Shown piece after piece: positions 11,057 through 23,716 of a stretch of DNA of 64,000 nt (the stretch's first letter is position 1; every line of letters begins with the position of its first letter). Source of the DNA: Tipula vernalis. Lineage: Eukaryota; Arthropoda; Insecta; Diptera; Tipulidae. The position numbers were made by a program, and so were the translations under genes. Where the stretch lies: positions 249,360,764-249,424,763 of the forward strand of contig OY282559.1 of NCBI GenBank assembly GCA_958295665.1, given 5' to 3'. Under the pieces are notes generated by a model. The model had not been told where the DNA came from. It saw only the letters and a program-made list of their open reading frames with translations, and did not search any database.

Positions 11057-12825
11057 AATGGTTTCCCTATAAACACAAATTCAATTCACAGCGTCAACCA
11101 CAGATTGAAAATAATAATATTAAAATTGTTTAATCGATATGCCTTGTTATTAGTATTGCTCATGCTGTTGTTGAATTTTGTTATGGGGGTTTCGGGCTAC
11201 TGTCTTAAATTTAAATTATTCAAATTAAATTTATTTCAAACTGATCAATGACAAAGCGATACCATTTTGCTTTGTTCAGCAAGTTGGCCGTGACTATTCA
11301 CTACAATCTAAATATGGAAACTTGAACAAGATTTCGGTGAGTTTACTCTCACACACGGCAATCTTGTTCAAGTATAAGTTAATTATTTTTATTTAATTTT
11401 TATTTAAAAAAAACTGATTTTTAATTAACTTGTTTGTTTTACATGAAAATTACAACTAAATTCTAATTCTAATTAAAAACTTAACTTCTATATTTTTCTT
11501 ATCTATTCTATTAGAAATATGCTTGCTCAACATAATTTTCTTGTACAACTGCAGTTATCACTTTTGTACTTCAACCTGACTAAGGTACTGTGTTACACGT
11601 TGAATGTTAATCTTGTTATGGAACTTTTTTTAGGTGATTAACTTAACAGAACTGTAATTTGCTCATGCTCAATTAAAATTTGTAAGGTTTCGGCCCCCAA
11701 ACCCAAAATAGAATAACTTATTAACTTTTTGAACCAAAAATGTAACGTAATTTAAATACTGAGCGAACAACAGCCGTCTACATGGCTTTCTGTTCTATAG
11801 GCTATTTATACATAAACGTTTTCACATAAATCATTTGCGCATTTAGCATGATAGACTGTTACATAAAATTGTAACATTCGATAAATGCAAATTCGTTGCA
11901 ACTATATCGAGGCAAATGCAAGTCCAAAAAAAATCCTAACTTTTGATAATTGCAATTATTTATTTACTTTTTTGTACAATAATTATTATTGCGAATGATG
12001 TACAAATCAAGCTTACACTGCGTGTACAAAACACGTGTTACAATATCGAAACAGAGGTTTATAGGAGAACGTTTTAAAAGAACCTGCCACATTTTTGTAA
12101 TCGTTCGGTATTGAAACGTGGTGACGTGCTATGTAAAATCGTGTGTTCTTCTGTATTATAAATAAATGAGGAAAAAAGGAAAACTCAAAACCATTTATGT
12201 CCTTCATGATTTTGCTTTTTATTTACTTCTCTTTTCTCTTATACTATATACTTTTGGTGTTATGCTTATTTCGATTTATTTTTATTGTGATATTTAAATA
12301 CAACAATAACATGGAGTCTAATCGTATTTACAAAAGCAAATCAATCGAAGACACGTATTTGTACTGACTTTGGATATCTCTATGTATTTTATTTATGATG
12401 AAGGAGACTGCACTTTCACAATATACTTCTGATATTAGTATTATGTAAAATTTTGGTCACAATTTAACCAATTTTTACCAATACTCGATAAAATTTAAGT
12501 ACAACAGGGGTTTTCTGTGCACAAAATTTAAATTGTTTGTCTGGTGTAGATAACAAAGTTCTTAATAACTTCATTGCTGTTGATTTATTAATTTTCAACA
12601 ATGTAAGTCTTGAGTTGTTGCATTTTTTTAAACTTCGGCATTTTTCCAAAAATAATATGTATATGGTTACAATATTTACATTAAAAAAAAAAAAAAAATT
12701 AGAAATCTCCTCGAATCAAAACTACAATTGATTATAAACTATACAAACATATAACTGGAAATATGTTACTTTTTTTGCTCCAAATCGACCCTTTCGAATT
12801 GATTGTATAAAGGATTATTACCCAA
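11057..12825. other. Non-coding AT-rich spacer
   Basis: No convincing coding region on either strand; short open frames have no family features. One notable structure is a hairpin at about 11321-11378, where ACTTGAACAAGATT pairs with AATCTTGTTCAAGT. A run of A lies near 12683. Nothing else is recognisable. Confidence 0.6.
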
Positions 12826-13185
12826 AACAAATAAATTAGATTTGGAGGACATACATAGGATTGAATATTTAGTAGCTCTATGCTTTTATATGTATAAATA
12901 TATTGTGCATATACAATACAGTGTAATCTGAACATAATTCACTTATGTATTAAATAAATCAATATTTTTGAAAATATTGCATTTCCATCCATTTTCTATT
13001 TCCGAAATAATAATCCATTTACTATTATTATTATTTCAAACAATACACGTCACGTTGAATTTAATAAATTTTATAGTAAAACTAAACCCAAGTGGTTTCA
13101 TCAATAATTCGTAGAAAATGTCGCAGAATTCAAACTTTATTCCCATATGTGAGGAGATGACATGAGGTTTTATAATTTAAAATTT
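12826..13185 (+). repeat. Direct duplication, copy 1 (about 360 bp)
   Basis: This stretch recurs almost unchanged at 13445-13807. Both begin AACAAATAAATTAGATTTGG and end at ATAATTTAAAATTT. The differences I see are an ATT-microsatellite length change and one G/A change. No coding potential. The two copies are separated by 259 unrelated bases. Confidence 0.95.
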
Positions 13186-13444
13186 ATTCTAGCCAAAAAT
13201 CATATCATATTTTTGTAATATAATCAACTCGTACCTGACAAACCATAATAATAATAATAACAATTTGTATTGTCATCACCAGAAGTACATGATATGTTTA
13301 TATATGTATGTATGCATGAATTAATATTCGGTTCGCAGAGCAAAACAATTTTATTCGTATTTGTGTAACTGACTCAAAATATTTCAATGATACACTTAAT
13401 TAAATAATTTGAAACATATTTATTGAAAAGCCCGGAAATAGCTG

Positions 13445-13807
13445 AACAAATAAATTAGATTTGGAGGACATACATAGGATTGAATATTTAGTAGCTCTAT
13501 GCTTTTATATGTATAAATATATTGTGCATATACAATACAGTGTAATCTGAACATAATTCACTTATGTATTAAATAAATCAATATTTTTGAAAATATTGCA
13601 TTTCCATCCATTTTCTATTTCCGAAATAATAATCCATTTATTATTATTATTATTATTTCAAACAATACACGTCACGTTGAATTTAATAAATTTTATAGTA
13701 AAACTAAACCCAAGTGGTTTCATCAATAATTCGTAGAAAATGTCGCAGAATTCAAACTTTATTCCCATATGTGAGGAGATGACATGAGATTTTATAATTT
13801 AAAATTT
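13445..13807 (+). repeat. Direct duplication, copy 2 (about 363 bp)
   Basis: Second copy of the 12826-13185 unit, 3 bp longer through a trinucleotide expansion (ATT) around 13641. It ends exactly where the decayed LINE of 13808-16600 begins, so the duplication border coincides with the LINE's 3' end. Confidence 0.95.
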
Positions 13808-16600
13808 CTCTTGACGTTAATCCTACTGAAGTAAACTCTTGAACGTTAATCCTACTGAAGTCCGTCAGATCAGTTAGAAGGAGTGCCCCCAGAAATTTTA
13901 ATCTGTTTTGGCGCAGACCTCGACAGGTGCAAAGAAGATGGAGTACTGTCTCTTCCTCCTCCTCGTCCTCATAACTGCGCTATTTCAGCAATAGTCCCGA
14001 CTTGTCGCCGCTGAAGTGAGATTAGCTGTTTAGTTCTTGCCAAATCTAACTTTCTTCAGACCTTAGAAGCAGTAATTTACCTGACGCAAGAGGCCTCTGA
14101 ATATTACTTCAAGTTTGTGATATGGCCCTTGGTACCAAGCTTATCGGATTTTATATTTCCTGTAAGATTGAAACGCCCTGCAATCCATGTTAAATGTATG
14201 TTGAACTGATCTGCCTTCTCGTTAAGAGATGAGAAAATGTTCTGGACTACTTTCGATGTGAGGAGATGTGGTTTAATCGCTCTAATGGTAGCCTGGCTAT
14301 AGCCCAACCAGTTTTCACCTTCCTTTACCTTAGTTACTTCAACTTAAAAAACGCTAGAATAGTCGGGTGATACGGAAGAAGAGGTATATCAGAAGTTTCT
14401 CACACAACACCTCGCCACCGACTTTCCCATCCATTTTGAACCATGCGTGAAGCGGTTTATTTTTTGGTTTCAGAACTGTATCCATCTGCCGTCCTCTCTG
14501 TAGGGGACCACATTTCTAATCTTTACACAGCATAGAAGTGTGTCCGACGTTATTACAGGTCCATATTGAGACGAATTTCAGTAGTGTGGCAGTATAACTT
14601 GCTAACGGTTTTTCAGAGATTTCTAAAGGTGTCAGATATAGCAGAGTTTCCAGAGGCTGGGTGGATGTGCTCCTCATTATACTACTACTCAGCAGGCAGG
14701 CTTTTAACTGAACTTCCATCAACATTTTTGACTGTAAGTTTTATCCAGAGCAGGTCACCAGACTATTGTCCCATATAATATATTACTGCGATGTAGAGTT
14801 GTTTACGATGAGGATAGTGCTACCGTAGCTTTCTTTATTCCCTAGACACGGATACTTCGCCTCATGTATAAAGGTCAAATTGATACCATTTAAAGTTGAA
14901 GGATCAATATGAGGACGTTTGTATTTCCGAGGGAAAGGGTACTGAGATATTTACAACAGTTTACATGTCATTTGCACAAGCAATCACATTGAAACAACTG
15001 GCCTCCAGTTTTAGCAGCAACTCTCAGCATTTGATCTCCTAGATTCGAAAGTGCCCAGTTTTTGGCCCCGGTATCCCGTTACTACCGGTCCCCTATATAT
15101 TCAGAGAGGTTACCATTTGGTAGTCCCTACAGTTGAAAAAAATTTCTATGATATATATAAGAGAATGAAGAGCTTTCTTCTAAGATCCCCCCAGTGATAT
15201 GCCTGTTGAGATTTTGATAACTTTTCCACCACAATCGTGCCTCTAATATGGGTTTCTATTTGTCTTTCCAATGATTTTAAGAGGAAGGGTGAACATTTTC
15301 CCTCCTAGGTGTGAATACAATCTTCATTGGAGTTCATTTGTTGAAAGCGTGACAAAGTTCTAGGCTATTTTTGAAGATTACTTCTAACCAGGAAATGGTC
15401 CAAGTCAATATTCTGTTAAATATCCGCAGGGATAATAAGATCTGGCCTTAGCGGCTTATTTAGTTTAAAACTATTTATGGCCCACATAATTCCCCGTCTA
15501 CTAATAAGATCTATGAGGCTACTTGCTACGTTGCCTCCAGACGTAGCAGGTAAAAATTCGGTGCAATCTGTGTGTGATCCATATGAACCATGTACCATCC
15601 GGTCATTGAAGATAACTTGGGATGAAAGGACCGCTAGATAGTATTTTGCGTAGCCTTGACATTTCTGAAGGGCCCCCGGTTTTAAGGCAGTATCATCTCT
15701 AAGATCGGCTCTTGGCACTTCTTAATTCATGTTTTATATGTTTTAAAGATATCCTTAAACAAATCCAATTCTAAAGCAGCTAGTTTCTGTTTCTTTTTTT
15801 AAAAACCTCTGGCGTTTTGGACGGATTTGTTGGACCTCCTTGGACCACCAAGGTTACCGGATTACCACCTGGGCCTATTAAGAGGACTAGAGCCTACCAT
15901 TGCTTCATTAAAAGCGTTAGATAGCTTTTCTACTAGGGCATCAAGTTCTTGTGTAATTTTTGGAAATGCCCGAAATAGCTCTATAGGTTTCCCAGTCAGT
16001 TTCCGTCCTGGTTTTTTCATGTCCATTTCAAATTGAAGCTAAAAATGATCAGAAAAGGAATGGTCTTTCGACACTTTTCAAATTAATAGGTTATTCATCA
16101 TAAAATTTTAGGTAAGTATAATATCTAATACCTCCTGTCTGTCCTTAGTTATAAAAGTCAGGTTACTGCCTATGTTGCATGTTTGTCAATCAAGGAGAAA
16201 CCCACCTCGCTCATGTGTATTCGTTTTTCCCCAGATTGTGTGGTGAGAATCAGCATTACTCCCAGGATGACTCCAACCTTGCGTAGCTGAACCTCCATAA
16301 TTAATTTGGATAGATTGGCCAGTGAAGTGTTCACCTCACTATATGCTAAGTAAGCTGATATGATATTAGCCAGAGGATATGTTCGCCGACCTCAATGCTA
16401 TCCGCTGCTACATCTGCATTGCTATAATTTAATAGCAGAAAACTCCTTAGGTTATTTTTAAAAAGTACGCAAGACCGAATCATAGCTTGTTTTTTCACAT
16501 GCATTAATCTATACTGGGGAGATCTACACTGGGCCTCCAGTGACCGAACTTCTTAGGTCAAGATCGGTCTCTTCTTTCACATTTTTAAACTGGAGCGCAG
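13808..16600 (-). pseudogene. Heavily decayed LOA/I-like LINE ORF2
   Basis: No long frame survives, but minus-strand pieces occur in the right order. Endonuclease: an ADSHHTIWG block near 16250, then HERGG, then SKDHSFSDH near 16050. RT entry: AINSFKLNKP...PDLIIPADI at 15416-15480. RNase H: SQATIRAIKPHLLTSKVV and IHLTWIAG at 14104-14307. C-terminal motif: EEETVLHLLCTC, near 13960. An RNase H domain after RT fits LOA- or I-related LINEs. Every segment has stops and shifts, much more than the other LINEs here, so this is an old insertion. The last 60 bases contain a tandem of about 31 bp (CGTTAATCCTACTGAAGT twice). Confidence 0.82.
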
Positions 16601-18198
16601 TAATAGAGGTTGATTTAAATAAATCGAAGCATTCAGATTGCTTCACATCGATGTGATTCCATCGATATAAATATCTCAGCGTTCGTTGACAAAGCCCCAC
16701 AGATAAACGTCTGTGTCCCCCATTCGACTTCGGCTTGTCAGCATCTTTCTTGTAAACTGTGAGTGTGACTGCACTGACCGATAGTTAATAGAACCATTGG
16801 TCTATGACAGTGCAGTCAGTGTCTTTTATTAATAATAATAAGGGAGGTGGAAACGCAGGTATTCGCCTTTAAAGCGCCGCGAGAGGCGCCACAATTTTTA
16901 TGAACCAAAGGTGATAACCGGTTATTTATTCCGAGGCTTTGACTTTCAAGTCAGTCGAACATGTTTATTTTCCTTTAAAAATATTTATCTTAAATTTTAT
17001 AATTATATTTTCCAAATTTAAACTGAACAGATAACCGAAGTGACTCGTGGTCGAAAAAGTTCCTAGTAAATATTTAATATTACCAAATGAATTTAAACGA
17101 GCGCGCAGTACTTAAAATATGGACACCAGACAAGAGAGAGGTTTTTACTTTAAGAAAAATATATAGGTACATTTATTCAGTACTTCCAACAGAATTAATC
17201 GGCTAAGCTGTGATCCCTGATGCAATGTGTTTTTTATGTGTGTAATTTAACTCTTTTGGTATACACTATGTCAATGAGCATCCTACTCAAAATGGAGTGT
17301 ACCTTAAGTTATATAATTTAATAAGTGACTAAATAAATAAATAAATAAAATAAATAAATTAAATTCAAATATTAATCGATAAATTAATTACCATTGAAAA
17401 GAAATTTATTTTTTTATTTGCAAAAAATGATTATTTTGAAACAAATTCACCAAGAAACATGTCTAATTATGCATTTATTTATCGGTTGATCACATTTGAC
17501 TAAGTTGCAAAACCGTACACCGGATGTCATATACTCTGCGTAAAAAGCTGTTTTTTAATGTTTTTTCTCTTTCCAGACATATAGGGATACCATATTGCTT
17601 AACAAAAATTATATTGCCAATTTTACATTTAAAAACATCACAACCGACGTGACTAGAGGCACTCGAAAGGCTATCGATAAACATAACAATTCGGGAAATA
17701 TTTTGGAAAATACGCGCGAAAATCCAAATTTAATCATTGAAAATAGTCGTAAATTGTTCATTTCGGTTCCTTATGTTAAAATTATGTAGGAAAAACTAAA
17801 AAATTATGATATACACCTTGTTGGTAGAGCATTTCAAAGTTAGGATATGCTTTTATTCACTAAACTGAAAGACAAAATTCCTAAAGAGTAATAATCGCAA
17901 TTTAATATATAAATTAAAATGTTCTTATGGCAACCAATAAGTGAAAATAGTCACTCGTTATCTATAGATGTCGCTGAAATAAATGATAAGGAGCAAAATC
18001 TCAGTAAAAGAATTTTCGAAAACGTTTATGCCAAAAACATCAAAATTCATTTGAAAATTTATTATATTCCAGGAAGTTTCCAAATTTTTATAAAATTATT
18101 ACGATAATACGTGCTTTACAATTTTTTCGAAATATTCGTTATAAATAATTAAAATTAAAATTATTGTATAAATTGTACCTTGAAAATGGCGGAATATA
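16601..18198. other. Non-coding stretch
   Basis: Nothing identifiable. 16601-16900 is less AT-rich than its surroundings and may be the 5' part of the decayed LINE to its left. A short AAAT/ATAA microsatellite lies at 17330-17362. The small open frames at 17490-18107 have no recognisable domain. Confidence 0.55.
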
Positions 18199-18414
18199 CC
18201 GTCCAAACGACCCCCTTGAAGTTCTCCTTAACTTTCATTCCAGGAAAATTTTAAATTACATCTGAAGACACGACCTTAAAAATCATCCCAGACTTTTTTT
18301 TCTACACTATTTAAAGTGTGCGAAATTTAAATCCATCCCAGACTTTTAACTCGAGCGAAAAAATCCATCCCAGGATTTGAATTTAAAATATTTTTCTCGT
18401 AGTTAAAAATGAAA

Positions 18415-19365
18415 AAAAATAAAAATAAAAAAATCTTCTGCTCAGGATTATAGAGACCCTGCGAACTTGTTATGTCCATTTAGTAGAGAGTCCTATTGGC
18501 TACCTCTTGGCCAATTTTCATTGCGGTTTGCATGTTAGAATTTTTGCTAAATCAATCAATGTATTGCCTTCCCATAGTTAAAAATGAATTGAAATAAATA
18601 AATAAATAAAAATTCTTCTGCTCAGCCCGTCAAATTTGTTTTGTTCATTTAGTAGAGGGTAGTAGGATTGGCTACCTCTTGGCCAAAGAATTTTCACTTC
18701 ATTAATAAATTGTGTTGCTTTCCTATATGTCGTTCGCTTGTTAGAATTTTTACTACATCAATAAATGAAGCAACACATAGTTAAAAATGAATTTAAAAAA
18801 ATAAAAATCTTCTGCTTCAGGATTATGGGATTATGGTGACCCCGCAAATTTATTATATCGACCCAGTAGAGGGTCCTATTGGCCACCTCACGGGCAATTT
18901 TAAATGCGGTTTGCTTTAAGAGTTTTCGCTACATCAATAAATCTGTAGGCTTCCCATAGTTAAAAATGATTAAAAAATATTAAAAAAAATCTTCTGCTCG
19001 GGATTATGGTGACCGTGCAAATTTGTTATATTGATTCAGTAGATGGTCCTATTGGCTACCTCTTGACCAATTCTAAACGCGGTTTGCTTGTTACAATATC
19101 GGCTTCATAAAGGTGTTGTCCTCCCATAATTAAAAATGAATACAAAAAAAATGTTTTGCTCAGGATTACGGTGGCCACATTTATTGATGTAGCAAAAATT
19201 CTAACAAGCGAACCGCGTTCAAAATTGGCCATTAGGTTTAGCCAATAGGACCCTTTACTAAGCCGATATAAGAAATTGGCAGGGTCACCGTAATCCTTAG
19301 CAGATGATTTTTTGTTTCGTTCATTTTTAACTATGGAAAGGCAACACGTTTATTGATGTAGCAAA
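18415..19365. repeat. About 185-bp tandem units, four direct and one inverted
   Basis: Units share the words AAATCTTCTGCTCAGGATTA, CCTATTGGCTACCTCTTG, GCGGTTTGC and CCCATAGTTAAAAATGA. Direct copies start near 18420, 18608, 18800 and 18985. A shortened fifth copy near 19145 is joined to an inverted copy (19170-19365), so the array turns back on itself. Copies are clearly diverged (indels and substitutions). Confidence 0.85.
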
Positions 19366-19730
19366 AATTGGGGATCGGTACTTATGCCCGTATTACAAAA
19401 TACCGTAGGATGAATTTTTTACGAGATTACGGGATTCATCAAATTAAAAAAAACATTTTTTTAGTTTTATGTTTATTTACAAAATATTTTAATTCATTTT
19501 TATTATTTTTTTTTAATTTAAGTTATTATTAACAAATTTATTGAAATGCATTTGTTATCAACAAAACATTACAACGATAACTGCGATAATTAATATATCG
19601 AACTAAACATTGGAACGATAATTTATGTAAATACAGTAACTGCTTCAGGAGGTATTTAATTTTTCAAATCCCGTATTTTAATGGTTTACTGAAGAAGTTA
19701 GGGGCACATTGCTTTAAAAAGCCACTAAAC

Positions 19731-19857
<127 letters not shown>

Positions 19858-19895
19858 ACATATATACAACCACACACACATACACACTCACACAC

Positions 19896-19983
19896 GTATT
19901 CTATAATAATTCATCGGCTTAGGTTAGGTTTAAAATCGCGCGATTTTTAATCTAACCTAAGCCGATGAATTATTATAGAATAC
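19896..19983. repeat. 88-bp near-perfect palindrome
   Basis: GTATTCTATAATAATTCATC and its continuation are mirrored exactly around a centre between 19939 and 19940 (AAATCGCGCGATTT). Arms are about 44 bp with essentially no loop. It would extrude as a cruciform or a long hairpin. It lies immediately after the CA tract inside the 737-bp element. Confidence 0.93.
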
Positions 19984-20125
19984 GGGATTTTGGGATACGG
20001 GATTTTGGGATACGGAGTTTTGAAATATGGGATTTTGTAATACGGTATTATGTATACGGAATTTTGCAAACGATATTTTATCATACGGGCAACTGTACCC
20101 AACCCCAAAAATTGTAACAAATGAA

Positions 20126-20377
20126 GTGTTTTTTTATTCGCTCCGGGTAGCTGCTATCGAGAGCCGTCATATAAAAAATGGCTTCCGATAGCGCTCCGTA
20201 TTAATAGGTAGAGCCAAATATTTTTTATATGAAGGTTTTGGTAAACAATTGAATTAAAAATGATAGTTTGATGTTAAATAAGTTTAGTTTACCAATAAAT
20301 AGCGCGTCAAATTTAAATTTAGGCGTAGAAAAATGACGGCTCTCGATAGCAGCTATCGGGAGCGAATAAAAAAACAC
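20126..20377. mobile_element. 252-bp hairpin MITE
   Basis: The terminal inverted repeats are about 45 bp: GTGTTTTTTTATTCGCTCCG at the left pairs with CGGGAGCGAATAAAAAAACAC at the right, and GAGCCGTCAT with ATGACGGCTC. The centre is unrelated and non-coding. It sits in the right part of the foldback element. Target duplication not determined. Confidence 0.75.
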
Positions 20378-20591
20378 TACAAAAAAAACCTGGTTTAGAA
20401 TGGGTCCAGAGACAGCTACGATGGATTTTTTCATTCGAGTAGAAAGTATGGGGGATTTAAAGGTTGTACAGTTTAAATAGTGTAGAAATAAAAGTCTGGG
20501 ATGAATTTTTTACGCTCGTGTTGTCAGAGATAATTTCAAATTTTTCTGGGATGAAAGTCTGGGATGACTTCAAGAGGGGTCGAAACGTCGG

Positions 20592-20816
20592 TTTTTTTTT
20601 AAACAATTAATAAAATATAAATAAATTAAGCCAAAAAAATACTAATTAATTAATTACATATAAAAACGTACACAATTTGAATCAAGAATCTTGTTGTGTT
20701 ATGTGTACATTGTACAAATACAAAAGAAAACCAAATCTTATGTTTTTCTTGTTAATTTATCGATACCTTAGAGCGCACAAGTGCTATGTCCATATTTTGA
20801 ATATCTACAACAATTA
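20592..20816. other. Short spacer
   Basis: AT-rich; nothing seen. A poly-T run directly follows the foldback element. Confidence 0.5.
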
Positions 20817-21248
20817 CCATGTTTCCATGTACCGGGTTCAAATAGGTTCAGGTTTCGTTGAGTTGAAAATATGGCAGCGCTAACCCGTACCATTTCCATG
20901 AACAGAGTTAGGATTTAGAGATAATGAAAAATATTTCGATAAAATATAAAAACAAAATTTTTATTTCGCTTTGGTATATCGCCATAACGTTGACAACGAC
21001 ATTTTTGTGTATTTTTTTAATTATTTTAGGGAAATATAATTATGTAATAATATGCGAGGCGCCATTTTTAATTTTTAAAAATCTTTGGTAGATAGAATCT
21101 AACTCAAACGAACAAGATTTGTCGAGTTTATTTGGATTTAACGAAACTCTACCCTAATAAGCCATGCACATTAACCCATTTTTCCCATTTGCCATTCCAT
21201 GCACATTAACCAAATTGAACCTAGGTTAACTTTATCATGGAAACATGG
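20817..21248. mobile_element. 432-bp MITE with TA target duplication
   Basis: Perfect 13-bp terminal inverted repeats (CCATGTTTCCATG and CATGGAAACATGG), each flanked by TA (20815-20816 and 21249-21250). There is no coding capacity. A TA duplication points to the Tc1/mariner group or a relative. Related CCATTTCCATG words also occur inside. Confidence 0.72.
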
Positions 21249-21437
21249 TAAATGTCTCTAAATTCGAAAATATTTTTAATTTTCATGCAATGTCCTTCTA
21301 AATTTTCGCTCAAAGTGCACTAAGTTTTAAAATATTCAATATTTGGAAATATGTTTGCACTTCATGTTTGTTTCAAATGTGTTTCCTTTTAATTTTTTTG
21401 AGTCATTTACACTACACATTCATAATTTGTGTTCGGT
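21249..21437. other. Spacer
   Basis: AT-rich, nothing recognisable. Confidence 0.5.
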
Positions 21438-22910
21438 TTAAACATCTGCGATTTTCGCTTTCATTCTTACCGGAACTTCGGTTCCAAAGGTCATCATTGA
21501 ATACTTGACGAAGCACGGAGTGCTTATAAAAGATAAATTTAAAACTTCTGAAGCCATAGATCGTATCGTACTGTCGAGTTCTAGATATTTACACCGAGCA
21601 AAGAGTGCAAAGGATCCCTTCCAATTGTATGATGCATAAACCATGCGGTCCCGACAATCCACATGCTCCATGCATGCAAAATAATAAATGCAAGAAAATC
21701 TTCCTTAAGGAAAAATTTCACGATACGACCATCGCAAACATAAATGGGTATCCTTTGTATCGGCGTCGACCCGAACCGACAGTACCATAATAATAGGTAC
21801 GTGCTACTGAAATATAATTGTCACTCGCATCATTGAAGGCGGTTAAATATATTTACAGGAGATTTTATTGCACCAACGTTGATATCTTGAACGTAGAACA
21901 ACAACGCTAAATTCATGATGAAATTGCCAATTACATCGATTGTAGATAAGAGAATGCACCAGATATGATGTTTGCTAGAGACACCAATAATGCACGACAG
22001 ATCGTATGCAATAATAAGACTGTAAGTTCATCCTCCATAACAGCGGAGTATAATTTTTGAAGAAGGTCGGGAAAATGAAGCTATAAACGACGCTCAAAAT
22101 GGAATCACTAGACTTACAATTAATTTCCAGTATACAAAAATCCCTTATCACATGTACAGTCGAGGAGCGCGGCAAAAAAGGGTTGGAATAATGTACACAG
22201 TTAGAGCAAATGATTCCTTTTTGTTTGCGATTGATTCTTCTTCACGTTTCTGGGGCGACATCATTTAGAATTATTTTGAATATCTAAACTTCAAGGAAGC
22301 AGCATAATCATAATTCGTTGGACTTAGAAGAAGACTGAGAGAAATGTTTAGCATTAGTGAAGCATTAGTTTTTCAAATATCATACCAAATGAGGCAAGCT
22401 TTTGCATCAATTTTTGTTTTCTGCAATCCCATCATGCTGTGGTTCTTTGGGATGCATTCAAGTTGGATTTGACTTTAAGTTTTTTGCGAGATTATGACAG
22501 TGGAGCGACATGTAATTTAATGTGCTGCGTCAACATTGTGCTGAGGGTGCTAAGTTTGGTCTACCTCAATCAACGGAAACTCGTAATATTCCTACACAAT
22601 TTAACGTACTTGAGAAACAAGAGAAAGCAGAAACTCGCATTCGAAATTTGAATCCGCAGCAGTTGACATCATTCACATATTTTCGCTATACGTAGATTTC
22701 GAGAATAATCAGGGGGCTGTTTCTTCTTAGGTGGCCTAGGAGGATCCAGTATAATAAACCTTTACAATATGTTGATACATTTTAATAGAGGTATTGGACA
22801 AATGGTAATACCATTCGCCATAACAGGAATAGCACCAACTTTGCTAAAAGGAGGCCGTACAGTTCACAGCGCCTAAAATTACCATTACCAGGGTTTGAAA
22901 CTTGAACATC
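21438..22910 (+). pseudogene. Decayed Helitron RepHel: end of Rep region and start of PIF1-like helicase
   Basis: Helitron proteins combine a rolling-circle Rep nuclease with a PIF1 helicase. Across several frames the expected order is seen: KDPFQLYD, HKPCGPDNPHAPC, GYPLYRRR (21605-21790), EIANYI, IIFEEGRENEA, YTKIPYH (about 22130), RLILLHVSGATSF (22220-22265), QISYQMRQAFA, LWDAFKLDL (22440), QFNVLEKQEKAETRIRNLNP (22595-22655), GGCFFLGGLGG (22706-22740), FAITGIAPTLLKGGRT (22815-22860) and LPLPGFET. The Walker A loop is degenerate: GGLGGSS instead of a G-x-G-K-T form. Stops and shifts are frequent. Later helicase motifs and Helitron ends are absent. Identification rests on several independent family blocks. 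Confidence 0.88.
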
Positions 22911-22959
22911 TAACATGAACAAAAAAATTTGCAGTTATAGAAATTATACAATAGAGATC

Positions 22960-23044
22960 CCATAAAGTATAGTCGAATATCAATCTTTTGATTTTTGTTG
23001 AACAGATTTCGTCGTTGAAATTTGATGCAACATGCCGTATATAT
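22960..23044 (+). repeat. Direct repeat flanking the Tc1 element, left copy
   Basis: About 85 bp including ATCGAATATCAATCTTTT-like and TTTTTGTTGAAC words, matching 26465-26550 at roughly 80 percent by eye. Both copies read in the same direction, on either side of the Tc1-like transposon. They are too diverged to be its target duplication. Confidence 0.8.
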
Positions 23045-23279
23045 ACACTGTATCAAAAAATTGTCCGTACAGCACTCGGTTAAAAAAACATTGATAAACG
23101 AAACAATTGCAAATCAAACAAAAAATTCAGTTTTAATTTTTTTAAAACTCAAATTACATTTAAGAACCTGAAAATAATAATAATCATGATATAAATTAAG
23201 TTACTTTCACGTTTGATAAGATTTACTATTTAAACCGCCTAAAACGATCTCAAATAATTGTCCGTACACACAAAGAAGT

Positions 23280-23716
23280 TGAGGGAATTTGGTAAAAAAG
23301 TTAGGTCTAATATTTCGTGTTGTAACCTATTCATGAAATGACACTTTGCAACCTTCTTTTCATTGAGAAAGCCATCTTCCGAGTTATTTCGTGGGAAATT
23401 TTTGGGCCATTCCTCCACAATGACCCGTTTTAATTGTTCCTTGCCGCTATCTTGGTGTTCACGGACCTTTCGCTCCAAATAATGGCATAAATTATCAATC
23501 GGGTTGAGATCTGGTGGCTGGGGAGGATGAGGAAGTATTTACTTTACATTGTACAATAACCATTCCTTTATCAGCTTTGACGAATGCTTCAGGTCATTGT
23601 CATGTACGGAGCGAAAAACTTGCTCATGTCTCATTTTCTCAGCACTTATTAACAAATTACCCAATCCAAATAATTAAACCGCTTCATTATGAAGGTCAAA
23701 TGACCTAAACCCCTTC
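23280..23716 (-). pseudogene. Tc1-like transposase, C-terminal part
   Basis: Continues the split transposase on the far side of the nested insertion. Pieces in order: LTFI and YLDW blocks, a HDND remnant of the QQDNDPKH region (about 23600), a PPATRSQPD remnant of the PQSPDLNPIE region (about 23515), then LERKVREHQDSGKEQLKRVI and VEEWPK (23400-23478), typical of Tc1 C-termini. Several stops and frameshifts. The last residues run into the left inverted repeat. Confidence 0.82.

Noticed and set aside
17490..18107. Several 60-residue frames on both strands
   Set aside because: No domain or repeat feature; lengths are expected by chance in AT-rich DNA.
18415..19365. Considered a CRISPR-like array because of regular repeats
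   Set aside because: Units are about 185 bp, diverged, directly adjoining and partly inverted, in a eukaryotic transposon setting.
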